This document shows positions 16,744-23,682 of a DNA stretch of 64,000 bases, one piece after another (the stretch's first letter is position 1; every line of letters begins with the position of its first letter). The position numbers and the translations under genes were made by a program. The notes under the pieces are model-generated. The model saw only the letters and a program-made list of their open reading frames with translations. It was not told where the DNA came from and searched no databases. The stretch is from an uncultured Nitrospiraceae bacterium. Lineage in GTDB: Bacteria > Nitrospirota > Thermodesulfovibrionia > Thermodesulfovibrionales > Dissulfurispiraceae. The stretch is taken from assembly GCA_903822005.1 (NCBI GenBank), contig CAIJNL010000002.1, positions 62,001 to 126,000 on the forward strand. Direction: 5' to 3'.

Positions 16744-16772
16744 TTGACAAACTGGATTCAATCCTTTATTCT
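16744..16772 (+). promoter_or_regulatory. Early rightward promoter with operator in the spacer
   Basis: TTGACA (16744-16749), a 17-base spacer and TATTCT (16767-16772) make a good sigma-70 promoter. The spacer contains the perfect inverted repeat GGATT-C-AATCC (16754-16764), a likely repressor operator. The −10 ends six bases before the ATG at 16779, so the transcript would be nearly leaderless. The repressor gene starts nine bases to the left on the other strand. Confidence 0.7.
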
Positions 16773-16778
16773 TAACTT

Positions 16779-17114
16779 ATGTCGGCAATAAAAAACATAA
16801 AACCTGCACCACCCCGTTTACTTTCCCAGCGCGAAAAGGATCGTCTTATATTATCTAAGATTATGTTTGCTGTTGGTTACTCACCCAACGGCAAGGGGCC
16901 GATAATTATCCTCGACGGCGGAAACAATAAAGGCCGCTTGACCATAAAAAGAGAACATATTCCGGCTCTCATAGAATCCCTGCAGCATCTTGTTCAGCAT
17001 GAGTCTTCACGTCGAATTGCCTGCCCCGATCCGTCGCGGACCATTTGCGACTGCGATAATAAGCGCGGGCGAGTTTCTCCGCCTGTTCCTCGTTCAAAGG
17101 ACCATAAGAAATGA
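16779..17114 (+). CDS. First early gene product, unknown (111 aa)
   Basis: It starts at ATG 16779, immediately after the −10 box of the early promoter, with no Shine-Dalgarno, so initiation may be leaderless as in CI-type phage transcripts. Residues 1-70 look like real protein (IIILDGGNNKGRLTIKREHI, then PALIESLQHL). The last 45 residues overlap an opposite-strand gene and are rich in Arg/Pro/Cys, so the true stop or length is less sure. Position (first gene opposite the repressor) suggests a Cro-like or regulatory role, but no helix-turn-helix is evident. Confidence 0.5.
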   Translation: MSAIKNIKPAPPRLLSQREKDRLILSKIMFAVGYSPNGKGPIIILDGGNNKGRLTIKREHIPALIESLQHLVQHESSRRIACPDPSRTICDCDNKRGRVSPPVPRSKDHKK

Positions 17115-17175
17115 CCTGGAATATAATACCCTTAATCTTAAAAAGCCTGGGATGTACTATATCAGGCATTTTCAT
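16969..17175 (-). CDS. Small phage protein on the opposite strand (68 aa)
   Basis: AAGGAGAG lies five bases before ATG 17175, a much better site than the TTG-type start at 17199. The product is a compact protein (VHPRLFKIKGIIFQVISYGP, then LNEEQAEKLARAYYRSRKW) of a kind often found near phage regulatory regions. Function is unknown. It converges on and overlaps the 3' part of the gene at 16779 by 146 bases, so the two cannot be equally freely expressed. Confidence 0.6.
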   Translation of the reverse strand: MKMPDIVHPRLFKIKGIIFQVISYGPLNEEQAEKLARAYYRSRKWSATDRGRQFDVKTHAEQDAAGIL

Positions 17176-17551
17176 GTTCTCTCCTTTTCGTATAGTCATG
17201 TCGGCATTTTCTCATCAGTTCCAGCCCTGCTTACAAGTTCGCCCTTGCGTGACCCCAGACCATATAGGCCTGCGGGATCCTCGCCGACATGCGTTCACCC
17301 TGGGCAAGACGGCAGCGCGTCGGCTCCTGTCCCTCGCCATGATGGCCCGGGCCGACGTGCTGTTCCTTTTAAACAACTTGAATAATTGTACCACTTTTTT
17401 CCTGTTCATCATATCTCAAATACTATCAGGTTTGCAAGTGCTTGTAAATTCAATTTTTTTATCGTTTTTGCCTTTTATTTTTTCAATGTTTGGCTTTTCA
17501 ATTTTCAATCTGTGCATTTTCAAAAGTCACAAAACAGAGGTTTTTTGACTT
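17176..17551. other. Regulatory intergenic region, no confident gene
   Basis: The left part (to about 17,385) is GC-rich. A possible leftward reading frame at 17215-17412 encodes a very basic 65-residue product (RDRSRRAAVLPRVNACRRG) without a good ribosome site, so it is not called. The right part (17,390-17,550) is AT-rich and holds an imperfect 18-bp inverted repeat TTTGCAAG-TG-CTTGTAAA (17431-17448) overlapping the palindrome AAATT-C-AATTT (17446-17456). These are likely operator or promoter elements for the gene at 17552. Confidence 0.45.
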
Positions 17552-17980
17552 ATGGCACATTTGAACAATTCTGACGGCATTACCAGACACCTGCAACGAA
17601 TCTTCATGTACGGGGATGAGGCGCAGGAATCGGCCAGGGTAAACAGCTTTCTGGAGTATCTATCCACCCACATCAATCCCTTTACTCATAAGCCCTATGA
17701 GCTGGGGGCGCGCTCTCTTTACAAATACATCGGCGGCGAACAGCACTTTCCGTTCGATTTGGGCAAGGCCCTTGCCGACTGGTCAGCTGATGAGCAGTTT
17801 ATGGCCGATTACGACATTCGCCCCAGCGCAGAGGCCACAGCCAAGCTGGAAGTAAAGCGAGATCAGTATTTACAGGAGATGGCGGCTTTGCAACGCAAGA
17901 TTGAAACGATAACCGGTCAGCTGGATGGCGCAACACAAATGCACCTAAAAATGAAGTCCAAAAGGAGGACTGCGGCATGA
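17552..17980 (+). CDS. Phage regulatory-region protein (142 aa)
   Basis: It follows the AT-rich operator-like region, with AGAGG 17535-17539 as a weak ribosome site. The N-terminal half (FLEYLSTHINPF, GARSLYKYIGG, FDLGKALADWSAD) looks like a DNA-binding or CII-type regulator. The C-terminal half is a coiled coil (QYLQEMAALQRKIETITGQL). It overlaps the next gene by four bases. A regulatory role is inferred from position and shape; no family is named. Confidence 0.55.
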   Translation: MAHLNNSDGITRHLQRIFMYGDEAQESARVNSFLEYLSTHINPFTHKPYELGARSLYKYIGGEQHFPFDLGKALADWSADEQFMADYDIRPSAEATAKLEVKRDQYLQEMAALQRKIETITGQLDGATQMHLKMKSKRRTAA

Positions 17981-18357
17981 AACCGACCTCAGCCAATCTT
18001 TTCAAGAGAATACAGCCGTCACGCGGCTGGCGGCAGATGAAGGACCGTAAGGGCAGCGAGTCGGCCTGGAGCTGGACGACCGAAGGCGTAATATTTGCCT
18101 CAATGATAGTCGGCATTATCAGTCTGGTCATCGGCCTGGTAGGCGGCATTGGCATGACGGTGAAGACAATGAAGTCCGGCATCAGTCACGCCATTACTGC
18201 AGACGCAGAAACAACCGCCTATGGCTTCCGGATACAGCCAACTGTTTACCGCATTAACGGCATACCTGCCGCGATCATCTCCCCAATGAATAAAACCGCG
18301 AAGACAGAAGTGACTATCGCGGGTATGGGCGACGAAGGACAGAGGCGCACATGGTAA
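17977..18357 (+). CDS. Phage membrane-anchored protein (126 aa)
   Basis: ATGA overlap joins it to the previous gene. A hydrophobic helix at about residues 36-61 (GVIFASMIVGIISLVIGLVG) is followed by a polar 60-residue domain with alternating hydrophobic residues. It overlaps the next small membrane protein by seven bases. No family is recognised. It could be a superinfection-exclusion or membrane-associated early protein, which is only suggested by topology. Confidence 0.5.
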   Translation: MKPTSANLFKRIQPSRGWRQMKDRKGSESAWSWTTEGVIFASMIVGIISLVIGLVGGIGMTVKTMKSGISHAITADAETTAYGFRIQPTVYRINGIPAAIISPMNKTAKTEVTIAGMGDEGQRRTW

Positions 18358-18485
18358 AGGCCCTGCTGATAATTCTGGCCGTTATCATGGTGGTTGTTTC
18401 CGTGGTTGTTCTTGCGGCCTGTCTTTGCATTTCATCCAGAGAGTCACGCCGCGAAGAACGGGAGGCCGGAAAATGCCAAAATTGA
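18351..18485 (+). CDS. Tiny membrane protein (44 aa)
   Basis: ATG 18351 overlaps the previous stop, and its end overlaps the next start. Residues 3-27 are almost entirely hydrophobic (KALLIILAVIMVVVSVVVLA) and the tail is charged (SRESRREEREAG). This is a single-span micro-protein. It is supported by operon spacing and its clear membrane pattern. Function is unknown. Confidence 0.5.
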   Translation: MVKALLIILAVIMVVVSVVVLAACLCISSRESRREEREAGKCQN

Positions 18486-18904
18486 CCGACATTTTTAATT
18501 GCCCGGCTTTCAAATGTGAAGACATGAGGTATAAGACCTGTATTGATCGCCAGAGGGCAAGCACTGTACTGGTATCGGCAAAATACCCTCTCTGCCATGC
18601 CTGCAAGCCGGGAGAAGTGATCGCAGAGATGTTTCAGGTTGAGATCGCCGACATGATCAATATCAAGGCCAATGCATGGAACCCGCACAGGGCCCCACGC
18701 TCGAAGAAACACGCTACTGCCTTTAGCTATCACTATAAAGCTGGAACAAGACCTGAAGCCTGCACCCCTGCAGCAGACCTGGCCCTGATGGATACGGTTG
18801 ACCTGCCCGTATCCCCTTTGTCGGAAAGGTATATCGATGCCAGTGAGAGAGCCTCCGATACAGCTCTCTCACCCCCCCGCCTCGTAGAGGAGGTATGCCG
18901 ATGA
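18473..18904 (+). CDS. Cys-rich phage protein, probable zinc binder (143 aa)
   Basis: GGAGG four to eight bases upstream decides ATG 18473 over the longer frame from 18425. The first 45 residues carry a Cys pattern (CPAFKCEDMRYKTCIDRQ, then CHACKPGE) seen in many short phage proteins and likely binding zinc. The remainder is low-complexity and basic, possibly disordered. It overlaps the next gene as ATGA. Role unknown. Confidence 0.6.
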   Translation: MPKLTDIFNCPAFKCEDMRYKTCIDRQRASTVLVSAKYPLCHACKPGEVIAEMFQVEIADMINIKANAWNPHRAPRSKKHATAFSYHYKAGTRPEACTPAADLALMDTVDLPVSPLSERYIDASERASDTALSPPRLVEEVCR

Positions 18905-19287
18905 AAAGACCTATTGTTTTTATAGCTGTGCCCCTTTATGCCGCCTCGCGATTAAGTGAGAGCGACGTTATTGCTCTTTCGCAGAGGTTTTCCGCTACAG
19001 TTTTAAAATTTGGGTCGGTCCCCATACTCCCAAGCCTGGTTAACGGTAAGTTAATACGGGAACAATATGCCGAGGGCTGGCAGCATCTGAATTCAATGTA
19101 TTATTACTTTTTGCCTTTGCTGCTGAATTGTGCTGCCATAGTCTTATTCCCTGGCTGGGCCTCATCGCCCACGGAGACAGCATTTCATAAATACGCGCTT
19201 GCGAACGGCATCGACATCTTTTTTGCCAATGAAGATGGCTCTGTACCGCTCATTGAGAATCTAAACACTAGAGCGGGTCACTCATGA
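18901..19287 (+). CDS. DUF4406 / nucleoside 2-deoxyribosyltransferase-like protein (128 aa)
   Basis: ATG 18901 has GAGGAGG seven bases upstream and overlaps the previous stop, so it is preferred over ATG 18895. The protein opens VFIAVPLY, and later has CAAIVLFPGWASSPTETAFHKYA and GIDIFF. This pattern matches DUF4406-like Rossmann proteins related to nucleoside 2-deoxyribosyltransferases, where the W-x-S-x-G/P-x-x-E region binds the nucleotide. Those proteins are common in phages and may act in nucleotide metabolism. The match is by eye. Confidence 0.6.
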   Translation: MKRPIVFIAVPLYAASRLSESDVIALSQRFSATVLKFGSVPILPSLVNGKLIREQYAEGWQHLNSMYYYFLPLLLNCAAIVLFPGWASSPTETAFHKYALANGIDIFFANEDGSVPLIENLNTRAGHS

Positions 19288-19586
19288 GAGATATCATCAT
19301 AGGGAATCCCTCTGTTGCGTCCGAGATTAAAGAAGAGGTCTACCCAATTGTCATTGAGGACTGCGAGACCACAATCTTCCTAACCATGCGCACATCCAAA
19401 TTCTTCTATCCGGCTGGAACTCAAATCACTAAACGCACGGCCGAGGGATATCACCTGTCCGGCAAAAGGACGGATCTGACTATCACGCAATGCCTGGGCT
19501 TTGTCGATGCGGCCATGCGACAGCTTCAGGCAGAGCCGGGCGGCAATATCAAAAGAATATTCGATTCCGCAGGAATGGGAGGATAA
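19284..19586 (+). CDS. Hypothetical early phage protein (100 aa)
   Basis: An ATGA overlap joins it to the previous gene. The product is soluble, beta-rich in the middle (VYPIVIEDCETTIFLTMRT) with a helical C-terminal part (CLGFVDAAMRQLQA). No motif is recognised. Operon position upstream of ssb suggests a replication or recombination accessory role, which is inference only. Confidence 0.55.
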   Translation: MRDIIIGNPSVASEIKEEVYPIVIEDCETTIFLTMRTSKFFYPAGTQITKRTAEGYHLSGKRTDLTITQCLGFVDAAMRQLQAEPGGNIKRIFDSAGMGG

Positions 19587-19589
19587 TAC

Positions 19590-19987
19590 GTGTTTAATCG
19601 AGTGATCCTGATAGGCAATCTCACAAAGGACCCGGAAGTACGTATACACTGGGCGGCACACCAGTGGCGACAATCGGAATTGCAGTAAATTCTAAATCAA
19701 AGAATGCAAAGGGCGAAATGACGGATGAGACGCTATTCATCGATTGCGTGGTCTTTGGCAAAACGGCCGATAACTGCGCTCAGTTTCTGCATAAGGGTAG
19801 CAAGGCGCTCATCGAAGGTCGCCTGCGTCAACGTCGCTGGGAAAAAGACGGGCAGAAATTCAGCAAGGTAGAAGTCATAGCCAACGGGGTGCGCTTCTTA
19901 ACACCGAAAGGCCAGGGCGCCGGATCGGCGGCTGCTGGCGACAGTGATCATGTTCCGGATGAAGTCTCAGACGTGGAGCCGTTTTAA
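19590..19987 (+). pseudogene. ssb: Single-stranded DNA-binding protein, frameshifted
   Basis: GTG 19590, preceded by GGGAGG, begins FNRVILIGNLTKDPEVR, the classic SSB N-terminus, then runs to a stop at 19688. The next frame from about 19,645 continues exactly as SSB (YTLGGTPVATIGIAVNSKS, then ETLFIDCVVFGKTADNCAQF) to a DVEPF tip like the partner-binding tail of SSB. Restoring one base after GTACG near 19,644 joins the two parts into a complete protein of about 132 residues. Either a real 1-nt deletion inactivated the gene or it is a sequencing error. Confidence 0.88.
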
Positions 19988-20113
19988 ATGAATACTAAGG
20001 ATTGTCCGAAAAGCGCGGATATAAGCAATGACCCCACTACTATCATGGTCCCGGCCAGCATGCCCGGTGTGGCTGCTCATCGGCTTCTTGGACCCGCGAC
20101 AAAGGAAAGTTGA
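19988..20113 (+). CDS. Possible 41-aa protein downstream of ssb
   Basis: ATG 19988 directly follows the ssb stop, and the frame runs 41 codons (MNTKDCPKSADISNDPTTIM and on). It has no separate Shine-Dalgarno and no recognisable feature. It could be translated by reinitiation, or be part of the structured RNA leader that follows. Confidence 0.3.
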   Translation: MNTKDCPKSADISNDPTTIMVPASMPGVAAHRLLGPATKES

Positions 20114-20430
20114 TAACTAAACCTGGCAGCCGGGGAAAAGACCGGCACTAAAAGCAAATAAGGATGCACAGGGGCCTTTAAACGTATGTTAAGTACGCTG
20201 CATAGCCATACCAGAGCTGACAGTCCGGCGGGAAAACAGCTCTTCAGCAGGTGCGCTGCCGGGGCAAAGGCCCATATAACACACGGATGTACTGCTGGCG
20301 GTTTTCGGTGACGGCGTGGTTGACCCTCGGGTACACGTGTGGAACCGGGCCTGAAAATAGTTTCATGATCTGCCAGAACACGGCGGGAAATTGATGTATA
20401 ACTAGGATAAGCCGCGAGGCTAATCCAGTA
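20114..20430 (+). ncRNA. Candidate structured non-coding RNA of the prophage
   Basis: About 317 bases without a plausible reading frame but with many complementary segments: AGAGCTG 20213-20219 with CAGCTCT 20237-20243; GGGCCTTT 20172-20179 with AAAGGCCC 20266-20273; GCCGG 20129-20133 with CCGGC 20142-20146; CTGGC 20295-20299 with GCCAG 20372-20376; and a 3' hairpin GGAT-A-AGCC 20405-20413, loop GCGA, GGCT-A-ATCC 20418-20426. Two copies of GCWGCCGGGGMAAAGRCC occur at 20126-20143 and 20255-20272. The class is not recognised. It could be a separate RNA or a structured leader of the gene at 20445. Confidence 0.55.
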
Positions 20431-20444
20431 GTATGGAGGTCAGT

Positions 20445-20933
20445 ATGAAACTAAGATTCAAGAAAATCAAGGTCCAGAAGAAAGACGATCGCATTTACCT
20501 GGAATATGAGAACGTCCAGGGCGAAGAGGTCTTGCACGAGCAGATGCTGCGCAGCGCAGATAAGGCACGGCCGGAATTCCACTTGGCATTACAGGCACTG
20601 CGGACCGATGTCATCGAGATGTGCGAGCTGCCCGAGACCGATGCCGACTATATTATAGTTAAAAGCATCTCTCTCAGTTGGGCAGGGCCCGAGCAGACCA
20701 TGGGTTGCACCATTACCGCGCAAAAGACCCTGAAAAAGAGTATGTGCCCGCTGTTACTAAATACTCCGCACAAGATTGAGAAGTTCTATGCCGAGCATGG
20801 CGACGAACGCGCCCTGCTATCATATAATTGCCTGGCCAATATACGCGAGGTTATAAAAGAGGCCGGCTTGTACCTTAATGGCGAACGCGCCCAGCAGGCA
20901 TTGCCACTGGATGCGGCGGTATCAACGAACTGA
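20445..20933 (+). CDS. Hypothetical early phage protein (162 aa)
   Basis: GGAGGT at 20435-20440 lies at normal distance from ATG 20445, so that start is preferred to ATG 20433. The N-terminus is Lys-rich (KLRFKKIKVQKKDDRIYLEY), the middle strand-rich, with SISLSWAGPEQTMGCTITAQ. It overlaps the next gene at TGATG. The family is common in phages next to winged-helix replication proteins, but no function can be given. It directly follows the structured RNA candidate, which could control it. Confidence 0.65.
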   Translation: MKLRFKKIKVQKKDDRIYLEYENVQGEEVLHEQMLRSADKARPEFHLALQALRTDVIEMCELPETDADYIIVKSISLSWAGPEQTMGCTITAQKTLKKSMCPLLLNTPHKIEKFYAEHGDERALLSYNCLANIREVIKEAGLYLNGERAQQALPLDAAVSTN

Positions 20934-21307
20934 TGCTCGAAAACGCCCAGATAGGCTTCGATTTTACTCTCTCCGCTGAAGAGGCGGCAGTGCTGTGTAA
21001 AATTCATATTGGGCGTGACCAGGCCAGACAGGTGACGTTAATTTCAAGGGAAACAGGTATTCACTGGCGCCGGGTGCAGCAGACCGTGAAACATCTGATA
21101 GAAGATCACGGCCACTGCATCGGCACCGGTACCAAGGAGCCCTTTGGCTATTATCTTATCACCGAGCCTTCTGAGATCGAAGCGGTATATCTGAGCCTCA
21201 GGCATAGGGCTATTTCAACACTGCACAGAGCAGCCAGGCTAAAAAAAATATCTGTGGTCGAGGTATTCGGCCAGGGTGAACTGGAGATGGCAAATGAAAG
21301 ACAATAA
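20933..21307 (+). CDS. Winged-helix phage DNA-binding protein (124 aa)
   Basis: It starts at the TGATG overlap with the previous stop. Residues 20-70 (KIHIGRDQARQVTLISRETG, IHWRRVQQTVKHLIEDHG) form a typical winged helix-turn-helix, followed by a beta-wing (GTGTKEPFGYYLITEPSE) and an amphipathic C-terminal helix. Proteins with this pattern occur in early phage operons as replication or transcription regulators. Partner and target are unknown. Confidence 0.65.
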   Translation: MLENAQIGFDFTLSAEEAAVLCKIHIGRDQARQVTLISRETGIHWRRVQQTVKHLIEDHGHCIGTGTKEPFGYYLITEPSEIEAVYLSLRHRAISTLHRAARLKKISVVEVFGQGELEMANERQ

Positions 21308-21743
21308 AATGGAAATGAGTTCTGTCGCGCCACGCCCGGGAGATACGTTTCCACCGCGAGGCATTGCTATTGTCGGCGTCGGTAAACCTATTTTTGTCCG
21401 GGAGCTGCAATCAAGCGGCATTTCCCTTATCCGCAGGGAAAGAGACCGTCAAATTGAGGATGAGGGCCATACAGCCGCAAACGATGACAAGCAGGTAAAT
21501 GGCGAGCTGGCCATTGCTGCCGCCTGTTATGCTGTCCATGGCTACGATACAAAAAATGAGCGCTTTGAAGTTAACCGGGTAGTCTCCAGTGGCTTTAATG
21601 AAGGTGCCTGCGAAGATGCTTGGCCGTGGGATCCGGAATGGGATAAGCGCGAAGAACATCCGCCACTGCGTCGCCTGGTAATTGCCGGTGCCCTGATTGC
21701 GGCCGAGATCGATCGCCTGTTGCGCGCCGGAGTGACGAAATGA
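21294..21743 (+). CDS. Phage protein with RERDRQIEDEGHT motif (149 aa)
   Basis: ATG 21294 is preceded by GGAG (21284-21287) and overlaps the preceding gene by 14 bases, so it is preferred to 21276. The core (RRERDRQIEDEGHTAANDD, NGELAIAAACYAVHG) is a motif found in many phage and prophage proteins of unknown function. The following PWDPEWDKREEHPPLRRLVIAGALIAAEIDRL also belongs to that family. A role in nucleotide metabolism is sometimes suggested by neighbours such as MazG-like genes, but this is not shown here. Confidence 0.7.
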   Translation: MKDNKMEMSSVAPRPGDTFPPRGIAIVGVGKPIFVRELQSSGISLIRRERDRQIEDEGHTAANDDKQVNGELAIAAACYAVHGYDTKNERFEVNRVVSSGFNEGACEDAWPWDPEWDKREEHPPLRRLVIAGALIAAEIDRLLRAGVTK

Positions 21744-22423
21744 ACATGGCAAAGGCATCGACAAGGGAGATCGACACCTCTTTACGGTTATGCGGCATCC
21801 TGGAAGACATCGAGAGGGATCAATATCCTCGAGATATTAATGGTGATTTCGCTGATACTGATCCGGATACATTTGATCCCGACGACGGTGACCATTTAAG
21901 GGCATTCTATGACCGAATCAAGGGAGTCCTCGATAAGATGCCAGGCGGCATAGGCCGCGTGATCTGGGGCTTTCATACGATCATGAACAATAATATTGTT
22001 GACCCTGATCAGGATATCCTTTCACTCCATCCACGCCTGTCAACAGGACAATTGGAGCATATCATCACTACCTGCACTGATATTACCAAGGCGCACGGCT
22101 TTGACGTAACTCACCATCGCACTCAGCTCTGCCTTATGGTCACCGAGATCGCCGAGGCCCTGGAACATGTAAGCAGTGCTGATGAATCAAATACCGATGA
22201 CTTTGCACGTTATATTGAATGTTTATCACAAGGGTTTGAGCACTATAGGGCTTTGCTAAAAGGCCCCCATACAGATAGAAGTCTCCGCTTATCGCATGCC
22301 GGCCTTATGGAAGAGCTGGCAGATGTCGTTATAAGAATAGCCAGCTACGTAGGCGGTAATGGCGATACCGCTGATTTCGTGAAGGCCCTGCATGCCAAAC
22401 GGGAAGGGGTTTTAAATGTCTAA
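21740..22423 (+). CDS. MazG-like nucleotide pyrophosphohydrolase domain protein (227 aa)
   Basis: It overlaps the previous gene as ATGA. The N-terminal 95 residues are acidic and unrecognised. Residues about 125-225 carry the all-alpha NTP pyrophosphatase pattern: LCLMVTEIAEALEHV (ExxE metal ligands) and GLMEELADVVIRIASYVGG (ExxD ligands). The family hydrolyses dNTPs or modified nucleotides. In phages it may adjust nucleotide pools or lower ppGpp. Metal-binding residues look intact. Confidence 0.75.
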   Translation: MNMAKASTREIDTSLRLCGILEDIERDQYPRDINGDFADTDPDTFDPDDGDHLRAFYDRIKGVLDKMPGGIGRVIWGFHTIMNNNIVDPDQDILSLHPRLSTGQLEHIITTCTDITKAHGFDVTHHRTQLCLMVTEIAEALEHVSSADESNTDDFARYIECLSQGFEHYRALLKGPHTDRSLRLSHAGLMEELADVVIRIASYVGGNGDTADFVKALHAKREGVLNV

Positions 22424-23030
22424 GATGGAAGTATCGCGATGGGTACCCAGAAAAGAGAGCCCTATCCTTTTTAGTGCCGCCATGGTTCGCGCCATCCTCG
22501 ACGGCAGCAAGACACAGACGCGGCGAGTTGTGAAAGTACAGCCGCAGCCGGACTGGACAGAGATTGCCGTTGAGCATTCTTACGAACGCTCTCTGGCAAC
22601 ATATCGCGCATTCCCAGGTGGCGGAACAGCTCGGTGGGGCATATGTGAATGCCCTTACGGAAAATCCGGTGATCGCCTTTGGGTGAGAGAGACTTTTTTT
22701 AAGGGTCATTTCGATACCGGTATTTCTATTTTCTATAAAGCAGACGATCAAAACGCACTATGGCCATGGAAACCCTCCATCCACATGCCTCGCTGGGCCT
22801 CGCGCATCACGCTCGAAATAACCAATATCCGCGTCGAACGACTTCAGGATATCAGCGAAGCGGATGCGATCGCCGAGGGGGCAACAGCATCTATCGTTGG
22901 AGACAATCTTAACTTCCTGAAGTATCGCGCCGGCTATCAGACTCTTTGGGACTCCATCAACGGCAAAAAAGCCCCATGGGACTCGAACCCATGGGTATGG
23001 GTAATCGAATTCCGGAGGCTGATAACATGA
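22416..23030 (+). CDS. ASCH/PUA-like phage protein (204 aa)
   Basis: It starts at ATG 22416, preceded by AAGGGG (22405-22410) and overlapping the previous gene by eight bases. Characteristic stretches are PILFSAAMVRAILDGSKTQT followed by RR, DRLWVRE, then KPSIHMPRWASRITLEITNI and RLQDISEADAIAEGA. These are typical of a large phage family with an ASCH-like fold in the PUA superfamily. Such proteins probably bind RNA or DNA, but their role in phages is not known. Confidence 0.75.
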   Translation: MSKMEVSRWVPRKESPILFSAAMVRAILDGSKTQTRRVVKVQPQPDWTEIAVEHSYERSLATYRAFPGGGTARWGICECPYGKSGDRLWVRETFFKGHFDTGISIFYKADDQNALWPWKPSIHMPRWASRITLEITNIRVERLQDISEADAIAEGATASIVGDNLNFLKYRAGYQTLWDSINGKKAPWDSNPWVWVIEFRRLIT

Positions 23031-23395
23031 TAGAATTTGTAACTGAATCCTTTACAGTCAAAACCCAGGGGGGAACGCAAGTCGTGCCCGCAATTTACTG
23101 TGGGAAAGGCATCTATGTCCACCGTCCTATTTTGGCACCGGAAGAACAAGAACAGGCTGAGTACTACAACCCTTCTCCGATATGGACAATTTCGGCAGCA
23201 TGCGGCAGAAAAGTTGAAGACATATTTCTTCCCCACATGTCCTTTAATGAATTTCTTTACACTATTGAGGAGCACCTTTGCCGCTTAGATTGGACTGGTT
23301 CTTTTGATGATGTCGCTGCGAGTGATGAGCACCAAAAAGCACGAGCATTTTTTCATGCAATTATATTTTTTCATAAAGGGATAGATTATAAGTGA
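23027..23395 (+). CDS. Hypothetical phage protein (122 aa)
   Basis: ATG 23027 overlaps the preceding stop as ATGA. Residues 1-35 are strand-rich (MIEFVTESFTVKTQGGTQVV), then a Pro/Glu linker and a helical end (NEFLYTIEEHLCRLDW, ARAFFHAIIFFHK). Its base composition is slightly more AT-rich than its neighbours, which may show a separate origin. No family is recognised. Its stop overlaps the GTG of the Xis-like gene. Confidence 0.6.
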   Translation: MIEFVTESFTVKTQGGTQVVPAIYCGKGIYVHRPILAPEEQEQAEYYNPSPIWTISAACGRKVEDIFLPHMSFNEFLYTIEEHLCRLDWTGSFDDVAASDEHQKARAFFHAIIFFHKGIDYK

Positions 23396-23682
23396 AGGAA
23401 GCCCAGGAGATACGTTCAATTGAAGTATTAGGCTCAGCCAGGTGGATTACTTTGGCTGAGGCCTGTGCATATAGCTGCAAATCCGAGAACACGATCAAAG
23501 CGCTCCTCAAAAGTGGTAATATCTATGGTAGTAAGGCTGGTACCGGCACATGGACTATCGATAGAGTATCCATCGACCAGCTTTTCAACCAAGAACGGGA
23601 CGAGCGGCGCCTGGAGTTGGCCCGCCGTCTCAAACCACACAGGAGGGCACTATGCGAAGTAAAAACGGTAGGGGTGAGATGA
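23392..23682 (+). CDS. Excisionase-like helix-turn-helix protein (96 aa)
   Basis: It starts at GTG 23392 in a GTGA overlap with the previous stop. Residues 17-60 ([40 protein letters not shown] and [10 protein letters not shown]) match the MerR/excisionase-type winged HTH used by directionality factors. It lies immediately before and overlaps the integrase by 31 bases, the standard place for xis. It likely guides excision and may regulate int. Confidence 0.75.
   Translation: MKEAQEIRSIEVLGSARWITLAEACAYSCKSENTIKALLKSGNIYGSKAGTGTWTIDRVSIDQLFNQERDERRLELARRLKPHRRALCEVKTVGVR

Noticed and set aside
17215-17412. Basic 65-residue minus-strand frame
   Set aside because: No good ribosome site and mostly Arg/Ala low-complexity produced by GC-rich DNA.
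20114-20430. RNase P RNA, tmRNA or group I/II intron identity for the structured region
   Set aside because: None of the conserved core sequences of those classes could be matched, for example no P4 or domain V pattern.
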